From: UBA8914 sp034002905
GTDB taxonomy: Bacteria; Pseudomonadota; Alphaproteobacteria; UBA9219
DNA length: 64,000 nucleotides
Assembly (NCBI GenBank): GCA_034002905.1
Contig: JAVEZQ010000001.1
Location: 1 to 64,000 of the forward strand
Direction of reading: 5' to 3'
This document shows, piece after piece, positions 24,942 to 33,523 of this stretch. The position numbers were made by a program, and so were the translations under genes. The stretch's first letter is position 1, and each line of letters starts with the position of its first letter. Under the pieces are notes generated by a model. It had not been told where the DNA came from and searched no databases. It saw only the letters and a list, made by a program, of their open reading frames with translations.

Positions 24942-25826
24942 TTAGGCGCGGCTCTTGGCCAGATCGGCGAGCTGACGCTGCAGATTGGCGATCTTTTGCT
25001 GCATGTCATCCGAGTCGGCAATGCTTGACATGGCCGTCAATGTCGCGACGTTCGGCATCGGTGTGTTGCTTGCGCTGCTGGTGGACGAAGACGAGTCGTT
25101 GCGTGGTTTCAGGCTCGTCACCGACGCAACGGGCTTGTCCGACGTGCAGCTCGCGCTGCTTGTGCTGCAGGCCGCTGCAGAGGACGAGGAGCTGTTGCTG
25201 TTGTTTGACGCGTTGCTGGTGCTGGAGCTCTTGTTTACGCTGCAGGAAGACGCCGATGCATTTACCGGAGCGACAACGCTGGGTGATAATGAGGCAAAGG
25301 AAGCGCTGGGCGACGATGAAGAGTCGCTGGCCTTCGAGCTGTTGTTGGATGTCGAACCAAACGAGCTACCAAAGGGAGAGAACATCCGCATGGTGTTTTC
25401 AAACATCGCCAGATTCTGCTTGCTCATTTCCTCAAAGGTCGAGCCAAAGGGGAACATATTGCCAAGCGAAGACTTGAAATAGTCCTGAATATTGCCCTGA
25501 TTGCTGATAAAGCTGTCCATGCTTTGCTCAAGATATTTGGGAACCATCCATTGCAGGTTGTTGCCGTAAAAGCCGATCAGTTGACGCAGGAAGCTGATAG
25601 GAAGCAGGTTTTGCTGACCAGACTTATTCTCTTCTTCCACGATGATCTGGGTCAGGACGGAGCGTGTGATGTCCTCACTGGTCTTGGCGTCATAAACGTT
25701 GAAATTTTCACCGTTCTTCACCATCGCCGAAAGATCCTCAAGCGTGACGTAGGAGCTGGTCGCCGTGTTGTATAACCGACGATTGGCGTACTTCTTTATG
25801 GTGATATTTTGCTTTGTGTCGCTCAT
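24942..25826 (-). CDS. phaR: Polyhydroxyalkanoate synthesis repressor PhaR
   Basis: 294 residues. The N-terminal PHB/PHA accumulation regulator DNA-binding domain is clear (ITIKKYANRRLYNTATSSYV, then TLEDLSAMVKNGENFNVYDA), followed by a PHB-binding region containing ISFLRQLIGFYGNNLQWMVP. In this family PhaR represses phasin and PHA genes until it binds PHA granules. Unlike typical PhaR proteins (~180-200 residues), this one has a ~120-residue Ser/Asn/Ala-rich insert (about 145-265) before a short coiled tail (IANLQRQLADLAKSRA). It is divergent from the PHA synthase genes. Confidence 0.93.
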   Translation of the reverse strand: MSDTKQNITIKKYANRRLYNTATSSYVTLEDLSAMVKNGENFNVYDAKTSEDITRSVLTQIIVEEENKSGQQNLLPISFLRQLIGFYGNNLQWMVPKYLEQSMDSFISNQGNIQDYFKSSLGNMFPFGSTFEEMSKQNLAMFENTMRMFSPFGSSFGSTSNNSSKASDSSSSPSASFASLSPSVVAPVNASASSCSVNKSSSTSNASNNSNSSSSSAAACSTSSASCTSDKPVASVTSLKPRNDSSSSTSSASNTPMPNVATLTAMSSIADSDDMQQKIANLQRQLADLAKSRA

Positions 25827-26056
25827 GATCAGGTTCCCGCTAAACTTTGAAAGTGGATAGAGCGCAAAGAGTTTGATTCGAAGGGCACTTAATAACCCTT
25901 TGCGTCCTTCAAAAAGACAAGTTGGTTAATTCTGGCCACTTGAAAAGAAAAAGACAAGTCAATTTCGTCATACGTTGAAACTTTTTTTTAACCTGTCATA
26001 ATATGGACGCCTTCCTTTTTTCTTTGCAGGACTCACACCGACCGGAAAGGGTTGCC

Positions 26057-26824
26057 ATGACCGAACAGAACGACAAAACGCCACCGCGACAGGATTGGAA
26101 TCTTTTGGCCAAGGAAGCGATGGATCTTTGGCAAAATCATCTGGCCTCTCTGGCTTCAGATCCCAAGGCCAAGGAAGAAATGATCAAATTCGTTACGCCC
26201 ATGACTCAAATGTACACCCAGTGGGCGAGCCTGATGCAAAGCACCTTTTCAGGCATGATGAACCCATCTGAAAGCCCTGTTTCACCGGAGCAGGAGGCGG
26301 AAAGCCGGGTCTGGTCGTCCGAGCCTGTTGTGCCGGAAGCTTCATCGACGGCTTCTTCGCCTATTGATTCGCCATCAGATGTATCTGAGTCTGCGCCTGC
26401 AGCTTCTTCGTCTATAGATTCGCCATCAGATGTGTCCGAGTCTGCGCCTGCGGCGTCTGCTGCGCCCGTTGTGACGCAGGCGGCTGCAGAAACGATTTCC
26501 ATGCCAGCCGTGCAGCCCGATGTTATTCAGGATAAGGTAGTCGTTTCCCATGAGTCTCAGCCCGTCGTCGCCCCAGCCCCAGCCGCTCAACCTGTCGCCA
26601 GCCAACCTGTCCCAGAGCCTGTCGCTGTTTCCCCAGAGCCAAAGCCTGTCGCCGCTTCGCGCCCAAGTGGGAACGCCGCTCCTGCCGATGGCTCTCGGGA
26701 TTTGTCTGAGCTTGCCAGCCGTCTGGCCCAACTTGAGCGCGAGCTGGAGGCCATGCGCCCCCGCACCAAACGTTCTGGCTCCGATAGCGGATCAGATAGC
26801 GGCTCAGCTTCCGCCGCCTCTTAG
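26057..26824 (+). CDS. PhaE-like PHA synthase subunit or phasin-like protein
   Basis: 255 residues. The first ~70 residues are helical and amphipathic (WNLLAKEAMDLWQNHLASLA, MTQMYTQWASLMQSTFSGMM), like the start of PhaE or phasins. Then comes a long Pro/Val/Ser-rich linker with a duplicated 17-residue unit. The C terminus has a short coiled coil (LSELASRLAQLERELEAMRP) and a Ser/Gly tail. In class III systems PhaE pairs with PhaC, and this gene lies directly upstream of phaC. The ATG at 26057 has GGAAAGGG upstream and is preferred over 26003. True PhaE is usually longer, so a phasin is the alternative. Confidence 0.6.
   Translation: MTEQNDKTPPRQDWNLLAKEAMDLWQNHLASLASDPKAKEEMIKFVTPMTQMYTQWASLMQSTFSGMMNPSESPVSPEQEAESRVWSSEPVVPEASSTASSPIDSPSDVSESAPAASSSIDSPSDVSESAPAASAAPVVTQAAAETISMPAVQPDVIQDKVVVSHESQPVVAPAPAAQPVASQPVPEPVAVSPEPKPVAASRPSGNAAPADGSRDLSELASRLAQLERELEAMRPRTKRSGSDSGSDSGSASAAS
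26351..26452 (+). repeat. Two tandem 51-bp units inside the phaE-like gene
   Basis: Units 26351-26401 and 26402-26452 differ at only a handful of bases and encode two copies of a 17-residue unit built on IDSPSDVSESAPAA. The unit length is a multiple of three, so copy number can change without a frameshift. Confidence 0.85.
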
Positions 26825-28013
26825 GGATACGTGGCAAGGATTTCTTGATTCCGTTCCGTCGTCCGAAGAGGCGATGGTGGTTGTGCGGGATTGGCTCGCG
26901 CCCATCGAGGCCAAAATCCCGCAGGATCTGACACCTACAGAATCGACAGAGCTGGCACAGGCGATTTTGGATGAGGCGTTGTCGCGCCTTGGTGTGTTTA
27001 TGCAAGGTGTTCGTGCCTATCAGGCTGCACCCGTTTCCCGGCAGGAACCAGAGAAAGCCGCGACGCTTCTTTCTCTTGGCACGACGCGCATCATTGATTA
27101 TGGGCCCGATCAGGATGGCGCCATTGTTTTTGTCGTCCCTTCGCTTGTGAATCGTTTTGATATTCTCGATATCGACCCAGAGCATTCTTTCTTGCGTTAT
27201 TTGGCGGGGCAGGGTCTTCGGCCTTTGGTTGTTGATTGGGGCGAACCGGGGGAAGAGGAAAAAAACTTCACCGTTGCCGATTACATCACGCAGCGTTTGA
27301 TTCCGCTGATGGAGCAAGTTGCCGAAAAAATGCCGGATCGTTCTATCCATTTGCTTGGCTATTGTATGGGCGGGATTCTCGCGTTGGCTCTGGCCCAGCT
27401 TCGCCCTGAAAAGCTGGCTTCGCTATTGCTGATCGCGACACCATGGGATTTTGCCGTGCGCGGCGTGGGCGGCGTGCCACCACATGATTCTTTTATGGGG
27501 CGTCTTTTTTCCATGCAGGCGCGACAATGGGAAATGGTTTTGGGCGAAGTCGGCACGATGCCGTCCTTTCTCCTTCAAACGGTCTTCACGGCGTTTCAGC
27601 CTATCCAGATTTTCCAGAAATATATGTCGCTTGCCGTGCAGGATATACAAAGTGCGATAGGCCAGAAATTTGTTCTCACTGAGGACTGGCTCAATAATGG
27701 TGTGCCACTTTCTTTGCCCGTTGCCCGTGAATGTTTGCGCGATTGGTATGAAGAGAACAAGACGGCCAAGCTTGATTGGCGTGTCGGCGATGTTGTGATT
27801 GATCCATCCAAAGTGTTTCTACCAACCTATATTTTGATTCCGCAAAAAGATCGTATTGTGCCGCCGGAATGCGCTTTGCCGGTTTCAAAGCTGATCCCTG
27901 ATGCAAAAGTACATCAGCCTGATATGGGGCATATCGGCGTCATGACGGGACGCGAGGCACCAGAGCTTGTTTGGAAGCCTCTTACACAATGGCTCTGGCA
28001 TCTGGGGCAATAG
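26688..28013 (+). CDS. phaC: Polyhydroxyalkanoate synthase PhaC (class III-like)
   Basis: The enzyme polymerises (R)-3-hydroxyacyl-CoA into storage granules. The alpha/beta hydrolase core has the PHA-synthase lipase box GYCMGG with nucleophile Cys226, then catalytic Asp in LIPQKDRIVPPE and His in MGHIGVMTGRE, plus VDWGEPGEEEKNFTVADYI. From ATG 26688 it is 441 residues, longer than typical class III PhaC (~360), with an N-terminal helix region (PIADQIAAQLPPPLRDTW). The start is uncertain: 26688 overlaps the upstream gene by 137 nt in another frame with no good Shine-Dalgarno, while a later ATG at 26872 would delete conserved-looking sequence. Confidence 0.88.
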   Translation: MALGICLSLPAVWPNLSASWRPCAPAPNVLAPIADQIAAQLPPPLRDTWQGFLDSVPSSEEAMVVVRDWLAPIEAKIPQDLTPTESTELAQAILDEALSRLGVFMQGVRAYQAAPVSRQEPEKAATLLSLGTTRIIDYGPDQDGAIVFVVPSLVNRFDILDIDPEHSFLRYLAGQGLRPLVVDWGEPGEEEKNFTVADYITQRLIPLMEQVAEKMPDRSIHLLGYCMGGILALALAQLRPEKLASLLLIATPWDFAVRGVGGVPPHDSFMGRLFSMQARQWEMVLGEVGTMPSFLLQTVFTAFQPIQIFQKYMSLAVQDIQSAIGQKFVLTEDWLNNGVPLSLPVARECLRDWYEENKTAKLDWRVGDVVIDPSKVFLPTYILIPQKDRIVPPECALPVSKLIPDAKVHQPDMGHIGVMTGREAPELVWKPLTQWLWHLGQ

Positions 28014-28098
28014 CAGGCTCTAACTTGCTCACAAGGCACATCTTTACATACAATTTTGTTTTTGAACCTTTTCTAAATTGCGGGTCTTGTTGTGTTCG

Positions 28099-28164
28099 AT
28101 ATTGCGCTGCACATAACGCAATATTGCGCCGCACGACACTTTTACTACTTTTTGGTGCGCTGCG
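28099..28164. promoter_or_regulatory. Repeated TGCGCYGCR motifs upstream of acs
   Basis: In the 264-bp spacer between phaC and acs, TGCGCTGCA (28103), TGCGCCGCA (28125) and TGCGCTGCG (28156) form three direct repeats. The first two also sit in an inverted repeat, ATATTGCG (28099-28106) with CGCAATAT (28117-28124). Known PhaR operators are TGC/GCA-rich, and phaR lies nearby, so PhaR is a candidate binder. That link is inferred. The remaining spacer is AT-rich with no gene. Confidence 0.4.
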
Positions 28165-28277
28165 AGACAAGTATCTTTCTTTTTTCTTGCGTTTTATGAG
28201 ATGGTTACTCCGCCGTTAACCAAACTCTACACGGTTTTCTTGATTCAAATCATGACGCACCAGAAAAGGATCATCCG

Positions 28278-30203
28278 ATGATTACGATTCATGTTGATGA
28301 AGCTTTGGCTAAAGAAAGCTGGGTAACGGAAACGCAACGCGCGACTATGTATGAACGCTCGATCAAAGACCCTGACGGGTTTTGGGGTGAGATGGGCAAG
28401 CGCCTTGATTGGATCAAACCTTATACCAAGGTTAAAAACACTAACTTTAAGGGCGATGTCTCGATCAAGTGGTATGAGGATGGCGAACTGAATGTCTGCG
28501 TCAATTGTGTGGACCGTCATTTGTCAATGCGCGCAACGCAAACAGCATTGATTTGGGAAGGGGACAGCCCTTCGGAGCAAAAGCATATCAGCTATGCCGA
28601 GCTTTACAGCGAAGTTTGCCATTTCGCGAATGTGCTGAAAAAACATGGCGTGCAAAAGGGTGACCGCGTTACCATCTATCTGCCCATGATCCCCGAAGCG
28701 GCTTATGCCATGTTGGCTTGCGCACGCATTGGCGCGGTTCACTCCGTGGTGTTTGCGGGGTTCTCGCCAGACAGCCTTTTGGATCGCATTAATGATTGCG
28801 GATCAAAAGTGGTGATCACGGCTGACGAAGCCGTGCGCGGCGGACGCAAAGTACCGCTCAAGGCCAATGTCGATGAAGCAATTAAGGAATGTGATGTTGT
28901 CACCGACGTGATCGTTGTGCGTCGTACCGGCGGTAGCATTGCGTGGAAGAAAGGCCGTGATTACTGGCATCATGAAGAATGCCTCTCGGTCGATGCCAAT
29001 TGCCCACCAGAAGCAATGAACGCCGAAGATCCTTTGTTTATACTTTATACGTCCGGCTCTACGGGGAAGCCGAAGGGCGTGCTCCACACGACAGGCGGCT
29101 ACCTGCTTTATGCCGCGATGACCCATCAGCTTAATTTTGATTATCATGATGGCGAGATTTTCTGGTGTACGGCGGATGTGGGTTGGGTCACGGGCCATTC
29201 TTATGTTGTTTATGGCCCGTTGGCCAATGGGGCAACCAGCTTAATGTTCGAAGGTGTGCCTCACTATCCTGATCCCAGCCGTTTCTGGCAGGTGGTGGAC
29301 AAGCACAAGGTGAATATCTTCTACACCGCGCCAACGGCGGTGCGTGCGCTGATGCGCGATGGCGATCATTTTGTAAAATGCACGAGCCGCAAGAGCCTGC
29401 GTGTCCTCGGTTCGGTAGGCGAGCCCATCAACCCCGAAGCGTGGCTGTGGTATCACCGCGTCGTGGGTGACGAGCGCTGTCCCGTCATCGATACATGGTG
29501 GCAGACGGAAACTGGCGGCCATATGATCACACCGATGCCCGGTGCGACAATGCTCAAGCCCGGTTCGGCCAGCCAGCCTTTCTTTGGGGTGCAGCCTGTG
29601 ATCGTCAACAGCGAGGGGCATGTGATGGAAGGTGCCTGTGAAGGCAATTTGTGCATCATTGATAGCTGGCCCGGTCAAGCGCGCACCTTGTGGGGTGACC
29701 ATGAACGCTTTAAACAGGCTTATTTCAGTTGCTATGAGGGCATGTATTTCACGGGTGACGGTTGCCGCCGTGATGCGGATGGCTATTACTGGATCACAGG
29801 GCGCGTTGATGATGTCATCAACGTCTCAGGCCATCGTTTGGGCACCGCTGAGATCGAAAGCGCGCTTGTCGCTTTGACCGAAGTGGCCGAGGCGGCTGTT
29901 GTCGGCTTCCCGCATGATATCAAGGGGCAGGGCATCTATGCCTATGTCACGCTCAATGCAGATGCGATTGAGAGCGAAGAGCTGCGCGATACGATGCTGC
30001 AATGGGTGCGCAAGGAAATTAGCCCTATAGCCACGCCGGATGTGATCCAGTTCGCACCCGGCTTGCCCAAAACACGATCCGGCAAGATTATGCGCCGTAT
30101 CTTGCGCAAGATTGCTGCACATGACGTCGATAATCTGGGCGATACCTCAACTCTTGCCGATCCTTCGGTGGTCGAAGAGCTGGTTCGTAATCGCGTGCGG
30201 TAG
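28278..30203 (+). CDS. acs: Acetyl-CoA synthetase (AMP-forming)
   Basis: 641 residues, full length. It activates acetate with ATP and CoA through acetyl-AMP. Visible signatures are LFILYTSGSTGKPKGVLH (P-loop), WWQTETGGHMITP (substrate pocket), the hinge ITGRVDDVINVSGHRLGTAE, and PKTRSGKIMRRIL, whose Lys is the usual acetylation control site. AAAGGA lies 9 nt before the ATG. It stands beside the PHA genes, consistent with supplying acetyl-CoA for storage polymer, though spacing suggests its own promoter. Confidence 0.97.
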   Translation: MITIHVDEALAKESWVTETQRATMYERSIKDPDGFWGEMGKRLDWIKPYTKVKNTNFKGDVSIKWYEDGELNVCVNCVDRHLSMRATQTALIWEGDSPSEQKHISYAELYSEVCHFANVLKKHGVQKGDRVTIYLPMIPEAAYAMLACARIGAVHSVVFAGFSPDSLLDRINDCGSKVVITADEAVRGGRKVPLKANVDEAIKECDVVTDVIVVRRTGGSIAWKKGRDYWHHEECLSVDANCPPEAMNAEDPLFILYTSGSTGKPKGVLHTTGGYLLYAAMTHQLNFDYHDGEIFWCTADVGWVTGHSYVVYGPLANGATSLMFEGVPHYPDPSRFWQVVDKHKVNIFYTAPTAVRALMRDGDHFVKCTSRKSLRVLGSVGEPINPEAWLWYHRVVGDERCPVIDTWWQTETGGHMITPMPGATMLKPGSASQPFFGVQPVIVNSEGHVMEGACEGNLCIIDSWPGQARTLWGDHERFKQAYFSCYEGMYFTGDGCRRDADGYYWITGRVDDVINVSGHRLGTAEIESALVALTEVAEAAVVGFPHDIKGQGIYAYVTLNADAIESEELRDTMLQWVRKEISPIATPDVIQFAPGLPKTRSGKIMRRILRKIAAHDVDNLGDTSTLADPSVVEELVRNRVR

Positions 30204-30253
30204 GTCATCAAAACAAAACGGGTTTAGCGGTGTGCGTGCTTGCTACTTGCTTA

Positions 30254-31447
30254 TTAAGCAGGAGCAGACGCGCTCGCCCTCCGTCCGCTACGGATCAAGC
30301 CGATCACGGGCAAGGACACGCCAAGGACAAACAGGGTGCCAAGCATCATTAATCCCGTTTGAATCCCCATTTTGTCGACGAGAAGGCCAAAGGGATAGGC
30401 CAAGACGATATAAATCAGGCGCGCCCCCATCTCGCCGACGGACATAACCGTGGCACGGATTTTGGAAGGCGTGTTTTGATGCAGCAAATCACGGGCAATC
30501 GGTACAGAAAAGCCCCATAAAAAGCCGTTGAGCGTCACGAGCGGCACGATCCATATGGAATCGATCCATCCGAGAAGAAAGTAACTGGGGGCCATGAAAA
30601 GCGGCAGGAGCAGGGCTTTGCGCGAATCCATTTTCTTTTCGATCTTATGTGCAATCATCCCGCCCAGTCCGGCAATCAGGCTATTCGCAGCGGCTACAAA
30701 GCCGAACAGGCTGGCAGGAATTCCGACATGCCCGTAATAGATAAAATACGACCAAAAGCCGATAATGTTGAAACCCGTAAAAAGGCTCATATAAAGGACG
30801 ATATAGCGCGTGTCAGCGTGTCGGGTGCAGTGCTGGAGAACCTTGCCCATATCGGCCAGATGTTGATGCGGCTTTCTTGCTTCAGCTTTTTCGCGTGCCG
30901 GTTCCTTAAGCGACAAGGAGAGTGGGAGGAAAAGTAGTGCGCGGAACAGGTTTAACAGAAAGGGTAATTTCGCCCAGACCTCGAACAGAAGCGCGCCGAT
31001 GATGTTCCCGCTGCCGGTTCCAATTTGTTGGTACAAAAAGGCGCGCCCTTCGATTTTCTTGTGCTCTTTCTCGCGGCCCAATTCCAGTAGCGTGTCATAC
31101 ATCATGGCTGAATCCGTACCCGATCGCATACTGACCGCAAGGGCGAGGAAGATTTCTGCTGTAACGAATCCCCAGAAACTGGTCGAAAAGACAAAGAAAG
31201 CTGCGCCAATCGGAAACAAGCACGCGCTGATGATCAGGGAAATGCGGCGCCCAACGATATCGGAGAAATAGCCAGTCGGCACCTGACACAGCAAAAGGCT
31301 TGCGGCATAGGCCGCCTGTATCATGAAGTTATCCGTGGCCTTCAGGCCTAAATACTCGAGATAGGGAACAAGTATCGCAATATGAGGCCAGAACTCGCCC
31401 AGAAACCGGTCGACCTGAAGCTTCCAGATATTGGATTGAAGACGCAT
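30254..31447 (-). CDS. MFS transporter
   Basis: 397 residues with about twelve membrane segments in two halves joined by a cytoplasmic loop near residue 190 (KEPAREKAEARKPHQH). The motif-A-like GYFSDIVGRRISL lies between TM2 and TM3. The sequence resembles drug/metabolite exporters of the YqgE/tetracycline-type branch; no substrate can be inferred. The ATG at 31447 is chosen; a GTG four codons earlier is possible. Only 50 bp separate its 3' end from acs, which converges on it. Confidence 0.85.
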   Translation of the reverse strand: MRLQSNIWKLQVDRFLGEFWPHIAILVPYLEYLGLKATDNFMIQAAYAASLLLCQVPTGYFSDIVGRRISLIISACLFPIGAAFFVFSTSFWGFVTAEIFLALAVSMRSGTDSAMMYDTLLELGREKEHKKIEGRAFLYQQIGTGSGNIIGALLFEVWAKLPFLLNLFRALLFLPLSLSLKEPAREKAEARKPHQHLADMGKVLQHCTRHADTRYIVLYMSLFTGFNIIGFWSYFIYYGHVGIPASLFGFVAAANSLIAGLGGMIAHKIEKKMDSRKALLLPLFMAPSYFLLGWIDSIWIVPLVTLNGFLWGFSVPIARDLLHQNTPSKIRATVMSVGEMGARLIYIVLAYPFGLLVDKMGIQTGLMMLGTLFVLGVSLPVIGLIRSGRRASASAPA

Positions 31448-31629
31448 GACACGAAACACTTTTTTAAAAAATAACCAAGAAAATATATCGTGTCCGGCGG
31501 TTTGCTGGATAGGGGGGTAAGTAAATTGTTTTTAGCTGTTTCTTTTATGTTTAGGCGCGCTTTTGCTCTTATCGTTTAATACGACGAACACGACTACGAG
31601 AATGTTGCCTTGGAAGGGGCAATACAAAG

Positions 31630-32649
31630 TTACAGTTCGCGATGCAGGAGGGCTTGTTCGGCTTGTTGAATCAGGCCCGCGATAATGTCAGCCGTTGGCT
31701 TTTCCTCTTTGACCATGCCGACGATCTGTCCGGCCATTAGCGAGCCATTTTCCACATCGCCGTCAATCACGGCGCGACGAAGAGCTCCGGCCCAGAAATG
31801 CTCGATTTCAAGCTGCGCGGCGTCTTTGGCGAGTTCGCCCGCATCAAAACGCGCGATCACCTCCCGTTGTTTTTGAATAAAGAGGTTTGTGCCTTCATTG
31901 ACGATAGCGCGGACGGGAATGACCGGAAAACGTGGGTCGAGTTGGGGCGTCGGCACAGCATCACGCGCGGCAGCACGGAGAAAGGCTTTCTTGAAGTTTT
32001 CATGCGCAATGCATTCTTTGGCGCAGACAAAGAAAGTGCCAACTTGAACGCCTGCTGCGCCCATTTCGAGATAGGAAACTATCGTCTCGCCACGCCCGAT
32101 GCCTCCCGCAACAAAGACGGGAACCTGATCGCGTAGCTCTGGCAGGATTTCTTGCGCAAGAACAGAGGTGCTCACCGGCCCGATGTGACCACCGGCCTCC
32201 ATGCCTTCGATGACGAGAGCATCTGCGCCCATCTTGATGAGGCGTTTGCCTAGCGCGAGGGCGGGGGTAAAACAAATGACTTTCGCGCCGCCATCCTTGA
32301 TCTTTTTGATCGCCGGCCCAGAAGGTACGCCGCCCGCCAGCACGATATGGCCAACTTTTTCGGCAAGGCAGACGTCGATGAGTTCATCCAGCAGGGGATG
32401 CATTGTAATTAGGTTTACCCCAAAAGGCTGACGCGTGATCTCCCGCGTCCCTTGAATCTCGGCGCGCAAAAGGTCAGGCGTCATCGACCCGCACGCCAGC
32501 ACCCCAAAACCACCTGCATTGGAAATCGCGGCGACAAGATTGCGCTCGGAAATCCAGCTCATCGCGCCGCCCATTACGGCAAACTTGCAACCCAGAAAAT
32601 CGCAACCACGTTGCATCAAGGGCTTTAGTCGGGAAGAAAGGGTCAGCAT
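31630..32649 (-). CDS. Nitronate monooxygenase / enoyl-ACP reductase II-like FMN enzyme
   Basis: 339 residues with the NMO/2-nitropropane dioxygenase TIM-barrel fold: AVMGGAMSWISERNLVAAIS, NAGGFGVLACG, VIEGMEAGGHIGP (catalytic-His region of NMO enzymes), VFVAGGIGRGETIVSYLEMG and VQVGTFFVCAKE (FMN phosphate site). The family includes detoxifying nitronate oxidases and FabK-type enoyl reductases, which cannot be separated by eye. It is on the same strand as the upstream SDR, 145 bp away, and may belong to that transcript. Confidence 0.85.
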   Translation of the reverse strand: MLTLSSRLKPLMQRGCDFLGCKFAVMGGAMSWISERNLVAAISNAGGFGVLACGSMTPDLLRAEIQGTREITRQPFGVNLITMHPLLDELIDVCLAEKVGHIVLAGGVPSGPAIKKIKDGGAKVICFTPALALGKRLIKMGADALVIEGMEAGGHIGPVSTSVLAQEILPELRDQVPVFVAGGIGRGETIVSYLEMGAAGVQVGTFFVCAKECIAHENFKKAFLRAAARDAVPTPQLDPRFPVIPVRAIVNEGTNLFIQKQREVIARFDAGELAKDAAQLEIEHFWAGALRRAVIDGDVENGSLMAGQIVGMVKEEKPTADIIAGLIQQAEQALLHREL

Positions 32650-32794
32650 AGTTGAATCTCTCGGTTCAATCGGAAAAAATCAGTAACTTAAGGAAAGTGG
32701 CGCAAGGCCCTGTTCTCGGGGCAATCTATTCAAGCTGACGGCCCTTGGGAAGGGAAAAGTTTTAAGCTCTTATTTTATATGGAATCTGCAACTG

Positions 32795-33523
32795 TTACCA
32801 CGCAATTTTTTCGCCTGTGTGGTTAAGGAAACCGCCAGATTGGTCAGGACGGAGGCCATCGACGACTTTATAGATGCGCGCCGCGCTTTCTTTTGGGGAG
32901 AGGTTTGCCGCATCGCTTCCCATGCGTGTTCGAACCCAGCCCGGATTGATCGAGATAACGGTGAAGCCGTCACTTTGCATAAGAAGGCCCATATACTTTG
33001 TTGCTGCATTGAGGGCCGTTTTGCTGGTGCTATAAGCGATATAGTGAGGATCCATATTATCGGCGATCGATCCCATGCGGCTTGAAACCATTACGACCTT
33101 TTTGATTTCGCTTTTGAGGAGGCTTGGCATCAGGGCTTGAGAGAGCATCACAGGGCCGATGGTGTTGGTCTGAAGAACTTGCATCCATGTTTTCGGATCA
33201 ATTTGTCCAAAAATCTGGGTCTCGTCTATCTCGCGGCCATTCGTAAAACCAACAACGCCAGAAACAATTCCTGCGTTGTTGATTAAAATATCGATAGGCA
33301 TGTCTTTGACTTTTTGGGCCAGTGCGGCAATGGATGCGCCGTTGGTAACATCGAGCTGCATAATCTCAAGAACGCCGTTGGCAGAAGGCATCTCGTGTAA
33401 ATCTATCGCCTCATCGGGTTGACGGCACGTGGCGATAACATGGTCGCCCGCTTCAAGATATCGACGGACGAGCGCAAGCCCTATCCCTCTATTCGCGCCG
33501 GTGATGAGAACGGTTTGTGTCAT
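32795..33523 (-). CDS. Short-chain dehydrogenase/reductase
   Basis: 242 residues, classical SDR. The cofactor loop is LITGANRGIGLAL, the NNAG motif is ILINNAGIVSG, the catalytic Ser lies in VMVSSRMGSI, and the YxxxK pair is in IAYSTSKTALNAA. ATCRQPDE after the second strand suggests NADP(H) preference through Arg. It resembles C-factor/sniffer-type SDRs; substrate unknown. It overlaps the lysC stop by 4 nt (ATGA) and so is translationally coupled to aspartokinase. Confidence 0.9.
   Translation of the reverse strand: MTQTVLITGANRGIGLALVRRYLEAGDHVIATCRQPDEAIDLHEMPSANGVLEIMQLDVTNGASIAALAQKVKDMPIDILINNAGIVSGVVGFTNGREIDETQIFGQIDPKTWMQVLQTNTIGPVMLSQALMPSLLKSEIKKVVMVSSRMGSIADNMDPHYIAYSTSKTALNAATKYMGLLMQSDGFTVISINPGWVRTRMGSDAANLSPKESAARIYKVVDGLRPDQSGGFLNHTGEKIAW

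Noticed and set aside
26550..26687. phaC start at 26550
   Set aside because: The added residues are Ser/Pro/Leu-rich and merely read the Pro/Val linker of the upstream gene in another frame.
26523..27350. Minus-strand frame over the PHA synthase
   Set aside because: The sequence is Arg/Gln/His-rich and lies wholly opposite phaC and the phaE-like gene.
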